Source: RPQJ01 sp044226195 (lineage in GTDB: Bacteria; Pseudomonadota; Gammaproteobacteria; Steroidobacterales; Steroidobacteraceae). Taken from it: a stretch of DNA of 64,000 nt. Both the position numbers and the translations under genes were made by a program. This document shows, one piece after another, positions 59,801 to 64,000 of this stretch; position 1 is the first letter of the stretch, and each line of letters opens with the position of its first letter. Where the stretch lies: assembly GCA_044226195.1 (NCBI GenBank), contig JBGAHO010000004.1:62001-126000 (forward strand), in the 5' to 3' direction. The notes under the pieces were generated by a model that was not told the origin of the DNA, made no database searches, and saw only the letters and a program-made list of their open reading frames with translations.

Positions 59801-62682
59801 GCAACACGCAGCGTCTGCCCGTCGCCTGCGACGGTCGCACGGATGCGCAGGGCGTGCTCAGTTGCCAGGTCGCGCCGGGCGTCTCCGGCCAGGTGATCCT
59901 GCGCGCCGAGGCCCGCGATGCGGCCGGTCGGATGGCCGGCGCGACGGCCACGTCGTGGGTCATGGGTGCGGACGACTGGTGGTTCGGCGGCACGACCGGC
60001 GACCGCATGGACGTGCTGCCCGAGCAGCAGGAATACGACGCGGGTCAGGTGGCGCGGGTGCAGGTGCGCATGCCGTTCCGCAAGGCGACGGCCCTCGTCA
60101 CCGTCGAACGCGAAGGCGTGCTGCGCAGCTTCGTCACGACCCTGTCCGGCAAGGCGCCGGTGGTGAAGGTGCCGATCGCCACGAGCGATTCACCCAATGT
60201 GTTCATCTCGGTGCTGGCGGTGCGCGGGCGCATTCCAAAGCCCGAAGGCAAGAACGTCGACCGGGACAGCGCCGTCACCGCGCTCGTCGACCTCAACAAG
60301 CCGGCGTTCCGGCTCGGCAACACCTCGGTGCGCGTGGGCTGGAAGCCGCACCGGCTCGACGTCACGGTGGTGCCCGACCGCAAGACCTACGGCGTGCGCG
60401 AGCAGGCGCACCTGCAGGTGACCGTGAAGCGCGCCGACGGCACGCCGCTGCCGGCCGGCAGCGAGGTGGCGATCGCGGCGGTCGACGAGGCGCTGCTGCA
60501 ACTCGCGCCGAACCCGAGCTGGGCACTGCTCGATGCGATGATGTCGCCGCGCGGGCTCGAGGTGTGGACCGCGACCGCGCAGATGCAGGTCGTCGGCAAG
60601 CGGCACTATGGCCGCAAGGCCGTGCCGCACGGCGGCGGCGGCGGACGCGACCAGGCACGACGGTCGTTCGGCACGCTGCTGCTGTGGAAGGGGCGCGTGA
60701 CGCTCGATGCCAACGGCGTGGCGAACGTCACGGTGCCGCTCAACGACTCGCTGTCGTCGTTCCGCATCGTCGCGGTCGCGAGCTCGGGCGCGCAGCAGTT
60801 CGGCACCGGCAGCGCGACCATCAACACCACGCAGGACCTCATCCTGCTGTCGGGCCTGCCCGCGCTGGTGCGCGAGGGTGACCGCTACCTCGCCACGTTC
60901 ACGGCACGCAACACCTCGCAGCAGGCGCAGCGCGCCGTGCTCGAAGCGAAGCTGACGCCGGCCGGCGCGGCGCTCGATACGCGCGAACTGACGCTCGCGC
61001 CGGGCGAGGCGCGCGACGTGGCGTGGACGGTGGTCGCGCCGGTGGGGGCCAGCCAGCTCACCTGGGACGTGCGCCTGCGCAAGCCGGACGGCACGACCGG
61101 CGATCACCTGCAGGTCTCGCAGCAGGTCGTGCCGGCGTATCCGGTGCGCACCTACCAGGCGACGATCACGCAGCTCACGGCCCCTTGGGCGATCCCCGTG
61201 GAGCGACCGGCCGATGCCGTGCCGGGCCGCGGCGGCATCGAAGTGTCGGTGCAGGCGAAGCTCGCGGAGAACCTCGACGGCGTGCGCGAGTACATGTCGT
61301 ACTACCCGTACCGCTGCATCGAGCAGAACGTGTCGCGCGCGATCGCGCTCGGCAGCCGCGCGGACTGGGATGCGTGGATGCAGCGCCTGCCCGCCTACAT
61401 GGACGGCGCCGGCCTGCTCAAGTACTTCGCGACGGACCTGCTGCCGGGCGAGGACGGCCTCACGGCCTACGTGCTCAGCATCTCGGATGCGAGCGGCTGG
61501 CCGATTCCCGAAGCCTCGCGCGCCCGCCTGCTCGATGGCCTGACCGCCTTCGTCCGCGGCAACATCACGCGCGATTCCGCGCTGCCGACCGCCGACCTCA
61601 CGGTGCGCAAGCTCGCGGCCATCGCGGCGCTCGCGCGCCACGGCAAGGCCGAGTCGGGCATGCTCGACAGCCTGCAGCTCACGCCGAACCTGTGGCCGAC
61701 CTCGGCCGTGCTCGACTGGATCGACGTGCTGCGGCGCCTGCCCGGCGTCCGCAACAAGGAGGAGCGACTCGCCGAGGCCCAGAACATCCTGCGCTCGCGC
61801 CTGATGTTCAACGGCACGACGATGACGTTCTCGACCGAGCGTCGCGACGCGCTGTGGTGGCTGATGGTCTCGACGGACTCGAACGCGGCCCGCCTGCTGC
61901 TCGGCGCGGTGGACGATGCGGCGTGGACCGGCGACATGCCGCGCCTCGTGCGCGGCCTGCTCGGGCGCCAGCAGCGCGGCCACTGGAACACGACGGTCGC
62001 GAACGCGTGGGGCACGCTCGCGATGCAGCGCTTCTCGGCGAAGTTCGAATCGACGCCGGTGACCGGCCGCACGGGCGTCGCGCTGGGGGCCATGAAGAAG
62101 GAGTTCGCGTGGCCGCTGCAGGAGGCGGCGCACGACGTGTCCCTGCCCTGGCCCGCGCAACGCACCAACCTCGGCGTCGCCCACGTGGGCACGGGCCGGC
62201 CGTGGGTGCTGGTGAAGGCCAATGCCGCGCTGCCGCTCAAGGCGCCGCTCGCGAGCGGGTTCACGCTCACGCGCACGATCGAGCCCGTCGAGCAGGCGCA
62301 ACCCGGACGCTACAGCCGCGGTGACGTGATCCGCGTGAAGCTGAAGATCGACTCGCAATCCGATGCGACCTGGGTGGTCGTCGACGACCCGGTGCCGGCC
62401 GGCGCGACGGTGCTCGGCACCGGGCTCGGCGGCCAGTCGCAGCGGCTCACGCAGACCGAGCGGCGCAGCGGCTACGCCTGGCCGGCGTTCGAGGAACGGC
62501 GCTTCGAGGCGTTCCGTGCGTACTACCGGTTCGTGCCGAAGGGCGTGTTCACGGTCGAGTACACGCTGCGGCTCAACAACCCGGGCACGTTCCAGTTGCC
62601 GGCGACGCGCGTCGAGGCGATGTACGCGCCCGAGACGTTCGGCGAGCGGCCGAACCCGCCGCTGACCATCGAGGCGCCGTGA
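56857..62682 (+). CDS. bacterial alpha-2-macroglobulin with thioester (YfhM-like)
   Basis: A 1941-residue envelope protein. A signal peptide (about 1-22) is followed by an alanine/proline-rich linker, many beta-sandwich MG domains (for example FRPGETVSLKHYLRQH, VEDFRLPTMRADVSGPG), the bait region around 1090-1240, ANG-like AVDEALLQLAPNPSWALLDA, and LLLWKGRVTLDANGVANVTV. The thioester motif is intact: Cys1487 and Gln1490 in YRCIEQN, in a helical domain, followed by the receptor-type end. Bacterial A2M traps attacking proteases in the periplasm, and works with PBP1C, which is encoded next. Unlike E. coli YfhM I see no lipobox cysteine after the signal. The start at 56857 follows GGAG. Confidence 0.93.
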   Translation: MVPGRPLALIAALVAPALFAAAPSSPAPAPAAATPVAAKPAAPAAATVVAFSPQGTNKGVRQVVARFSADMVALGDPRLADPFTLSCNAPGQGRWVDTRSWVYDFSADLPAGLTCSFQLKRGLKTVAGAPVTVPKPYTFDTGGPSVLASLPYEGSEMVDEEQAFLLKLDAPATAESIRAHARCIVEGLAEAMPVTVIEGAERTALLAQRRLLGYAYYRILWADGELTDARVRDDSLKVAEAQVAVVRCQRRLPPAAAVELVWGKGIAAASGLATTDEQRLAFRVRPDFTARIECTRSNPQAGCLPFKPIDVRFTSPVPRELALGLRLVAGSQTLAPAASGSDKTPTLDAISFAGPFPPSSTVRVTLPDGLRDDAGRSLSNAQRFPVDVRVDEYPPLAKFSGTFGILEAREGGVLPVTLRNLDEPASGAPAKIPARRVRVGADPAAVAAWLRRVESASESRGEWISDPKTGRGHWKELTGSESVFTATDGGTTFDVAKPQGAREFEVVGVPLDGPGFYVVELASQRLGRSLLGTDRPRYVATAALVTNLAVHFKWGRESSVVWVTRLDDGKPVANAAVAVTGACDGTLRWSGTTDRDGIARIEQSLGEPASGSSCDYQPQRPLIASARVGEDFSFALSWWTDGISPYDFGVPVGGRYDLQLYSTVLDRALFRPGETVSLKHYLRQHAGQGLVIEPGLPGERKVVISHDGSDQHYDFSLRFDATGVAEQSWAIPAGAKTGSYRVAIADGDGTMNTTATFKVEDFRLPTMRADVSGPGRPQVQPKTVPIDLHVAYLSGGGAGGLPVTLRTYVDGQSVSFPGYDDYSFSGDPVKEGLEVLGSSASEDDEDAVDDSGEPVAPDATQPKVRVMPLTLDASGALRVDVDSLPQVNGPSTLTAELEYPDSNGERLTQTGYVRLLPSAVHVGIRTEGWAGSVEQLRFRVVVLDLDGKPVPKQDVRVALYQSEQYSYRRRLIGGFYAYESTRNTQRLPVACDGRTDAQGVLSCQVAPGVSGQVILRAEARDAAGRMAGATATSWVMGADDWWFGGTTGDRMDVLPEQQEYDAGQVARVQVRMPFRKATALVTVEREGVLRSFVTTLSGKAPVVKVPIATSDSPNVFISVLAVRGRIPKPEGKNVDRDSAVTALVDLNKPAFRLGNTSVRVGWKPHRLDVTVVPDRKTYGVREQAHLQVTVKRADGTPLPAGSEVAIAAVDEALLQLAPNPSWALLDAMMSPRGLEVWTATAQMQVVGKRHYGRKAVPHGGGGGRDQARRSFGTLLLWKGRVTLDANGVANVTVPLNDSLSSFRIVAVASSGAQQFGTGSATINTTQDLILLSGLPALVREGDRYLATFTARNTSQQAQRAVLEAKLTPAGAALDTRELTLAPGEARDVAWTVVAPVGASQLTWDVRLRKPDGTTGDHLQVSQQVVPAYPVRTYQATITQLTAPWAIPVERPADAVPGRGGIEVSVQAKLAENLDGVREYMSYYPYRCIEQNVSRAIALGSRADWDAWMQRLPAYMDGAGLLKYFATDLLPGEDGLTAYVLSISDASGWPIPEASRARLLDGLTAFVRGNITRDSALPTADLTVRKLAAIAALARHGKAESGMLDSLQLTPNLWPTSAVLDWIDVLRRLPGVRNKEERLAEAQNILRSRLMFNGTTMTFSTERRDALWWLMVSTDSNAARLLLGAVDDAAWTGDMPRLVRGLLGRQQRGHWNTTVANAWGTLAMQRFSAKFESTPVTGRTGVALGAMKKEFAWPLQEAAHDVSLPWPAQRTNLGVAHVGTGRPWVLVKANAALPLKAPLASGFTLTRTIEPVEQAQPGRYSRGDVIRVKLKIDSQSDATWVVVDDPVPAGATVLGTGLGGQSQRLTQTERRSGYAWPAFEERRFEAFRAYYRFVPKGVFTVEYTLRLNNPGTFQLPATRVEAMYAPETFGERPNPPLTIEAP

Positions 62683-62689
62683 CCGCGCC

Positions 62690-64000
62690 ATGGCGCGGCT
62701 GACGGCACGGCGCGCGGCGGTCGCGCTGGTCGCGGCCGCGCTGCTGCCGGTTGCGTGGTTCTGCTGGCCGGTCGGCGTGCCGGACTACTCGGCCGTGCGC
62801 GCCGGCTGGCAGCCCTCCGAGGCGTGGCTGCTCGATCGGCACGGCGAGGTGCTGGACCAGGAGCGCCTCGACTTCCGCGTCCGTCGCTACGACTGGGTGA
62901 CGCTCGACGAGGTGTCGCCCGCGCTCGTCGACGCCGTCATCGCCGGCGAGGACCGGCGCTTCCACGAACACCACGGTGTCGACTGGCGGGGCGTGCTCGC
63001 GGCCGCGCGCGACACGCTGCTGCGCCATCGCCGTCGCGGCGCCAGCACGATCACCATGCAGGTGGTGCAACTGCTGCCGCAGACCCGTGCCTCGGACGGC
63101 CCCGACGCGTGGCGCAAGCTGAACCAGATGCGAGCGGCGCGCAGCCTCGAGGCGCACTGGACCAAGGCGCAGATCCTCGAGGCCTATCTCAACCTGCTCG
63201 GCTATCGCGGCGAGTTGCAGGGCATCGGCGCGGCCACGGCAGTGTTGGCCGGCAAGGCGCCCTCGGGCCTCGACCTCGCGGAGAGCATCGTCCTGGCGGC
63301 GTTGCTGCCGGCGCCCCGCGCCGACCTCGAGCGCGTCGCCGATCGTGCCTGCGCCCGCCAGGTGGCGATGCATGCGGACGTGAGCTGCGACCGGCTGCGC
63401 GCGACGACCCGTGAGCTCCTGTCACGCACCCGACCGCCGCTCGCGGCGCCGCGTCTCGCGCCGCAGCTCGCGCGCCTGATGCTGCACCGGCCCGGCGAGC
63501 GCGTCGCGAGCACGCTCGATGCGCGCATCCAGTCGCTCGCGACGACGATCCTCGCGCGCCAGCTCGAGTCCATCGCGGAGCGCAACGTGCGCGACGGCGC
63601 GGTGCTGGTGGCCGACACCCACAGCGGCGAGGTGCTCGCGTACGTGGCGTCGGCGGGCCCGGCATCGTCGGCGTCCGAGGTCGACGGTGTGCGTGCGCAC
63701 CGCCAGGCGGGCTCGACCCTGAAGCCGTTCCTGTACGAACTCGCGCTCGAGCGCGGTTACCTGACGGCCGCGTCGCTGCTCGACGACTCGCCCGTCAACC
63801 TCGATACCGCCAGCGGCCTGTACATCCCGCAGAATTACGACCGTGACTTCAAGGGTCGCGTGAGCGTGCGGACCGCGCTCGGCAATTCGCTGAACGTGCC
63901 GGCCGTGCGCGCGCTCGTGCTGACCGGCGTCGACGCGTTTCGCGAGCGGCTGTTCGACCTCGGATACGCGGCCATCTCGCGCGACGGCGACTACTATGGA
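62690..64000 (+). CDS. pbpC: penicillin-binding protein 1C, partial (right edge)
   Basis: The first 437 residues of a bifunctional murein synthase. A single N-terminal membrane anchor (about 9-27) is followed by the glycosyltransferase-51 domain with EDRRFHEHHGVDWRG (catalytic Glu) and GASTITMQVVQLL, then the transpeptidase domain with S-x-x-K in QAGSTLKPFLYELALERGYL and S-x-N in LGNSLNVPAVRALV; the KTG motif is beyond the edge. The start is seven bases after the alpha-2-macroglobulin stop, the classic yfhM-pbpC pairing in which cell-wall repair and protease trapping are linked. Confidence 0.93.
   Translation, partial: MARLTARRAAVALVAAALLPVAWFCWPVGVPDYSAVRAGWQPSEAWLLDRHGEVLDQERLDFRVRRYDWVTLDEVSPALVDAVIAGEDRRFHEHHGVDWRGVLAAARDTLLRHRRRGASTITMQVVQLLPQTRASDGPDAWRKLNQMRAARSLEAHWTKAQILEAYLNLLGYRGELQGIGAATAVLAGKAPSGLDLAESIVLAALLPAPRADLERVADRACARQVAMHADVSCDRLRATTRELLSRTRPPLAAPRLAPQLARLMLHRPGERVASTLDARIQSLATTILARQLESIAERNVRDGAVLVADTHSGEVLAYVASAGPASSASEVDGVRAHRQAGSTLKPFLYELALERGYLTAASLLDDSPVNLDTASGLYIPQNYDRDFKGRVSVRTALGNSLNVPAVRALVLTGVDAFRERLFDLGYAAISRDGDYYG

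Overview
The window is a dense, high-G+C chromosomal segment of a proteobacterium, most likely a gammaproteobacterium on the Xanthomonadales/Steroidobacterales side. I infer this from gene content: FadH, GreB, MltA, AvtA, SpeA, an alpha-2-macroglobulin next to PbpC, a FliA-type promoter before a chemoreceptor, and lipoprotein signals of Gram-negative type. No rRNA, tRNA, CRISPR array, transposase or prophage gene was found. Almost everything is coding, with short gaps and many ATGA overlaps. The only gap above 300 bases is 18296-18849, and it is structured rather than empty.

Layout. 1-6000 (minus): a LemA/TPM pair, an M13 metallopeptidase lipoprotein, a methyltransferase and an exported amidohydrolase. 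6100-10700 (plus): an output-less PAS/GAF sensor and a chemoreceptor with about five HAMP units behind a FliA-like promoter. 10800-17900: GreB, a GFA-family protein, homospermidine synthase, a glutathione transferase, a mercaptopyruvate sulfurtransferase, arginine decarboxylase and a GDT1-type cation exporter; Hss and SpeA suggest a polyamine route from arginine to homospermidine. 18000-19300: an 87-residue small protein, a structured non-coding stretch and an RRM protein with a hairpin-rich leader. 19300-30600: DUF1134 protein, UvrD-like helicase, AhpD-like enzyme, a five-gene minus operon (DUF1801, GNAT, a 27-codon ORF, two VOC proteins), a bestrophin-like membrane protein, a DUF885 peptidase-like protein, YjbQ, an aldehyde dehydrogenase and a Nudix hydrolase.

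30200-34900: three uncharacterised proteins, MobB, a HAD phosphatase, valine-pyruvate aminotransferase and a cupin. 34900-42600: a three-PAS histidine kinase and a giant UvrA with four ATPase modules, one of which carries an in-frame palindromic repeat. 42600-47100: a DUF47/Pit phosphate uptake pair followed immediately by FadH, then a CBS protein. 47200-50700 (minus): a metal-uptake-like operon of a Cys/His-rich small membrane protein (apparent CTG start), an outer-membrane barrel protein, a ZnuA-like binding protein and a ZnuB-like permease, with no ATPase gene beside it. 50800-52800: a LytS/LytTR-type two-component pair. 52800-64000: an AraC regulator, a beta-lactamase-fold hydrolase, MltA, a PhzF-like protein, and the alpha-2-macroglobulin/PbpC pair that runs off the right edge.

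Functions are assigned from motifs and family knowledge by reading alone; no database search was run. The two strongest leads are the palindromic element read in frame through UvrA (39972-40031) and the non-coding/leader region before the RRM gene (18324-18849). The ATPase-less metal operon and the paired unknown genes at 30629-31930 come next.
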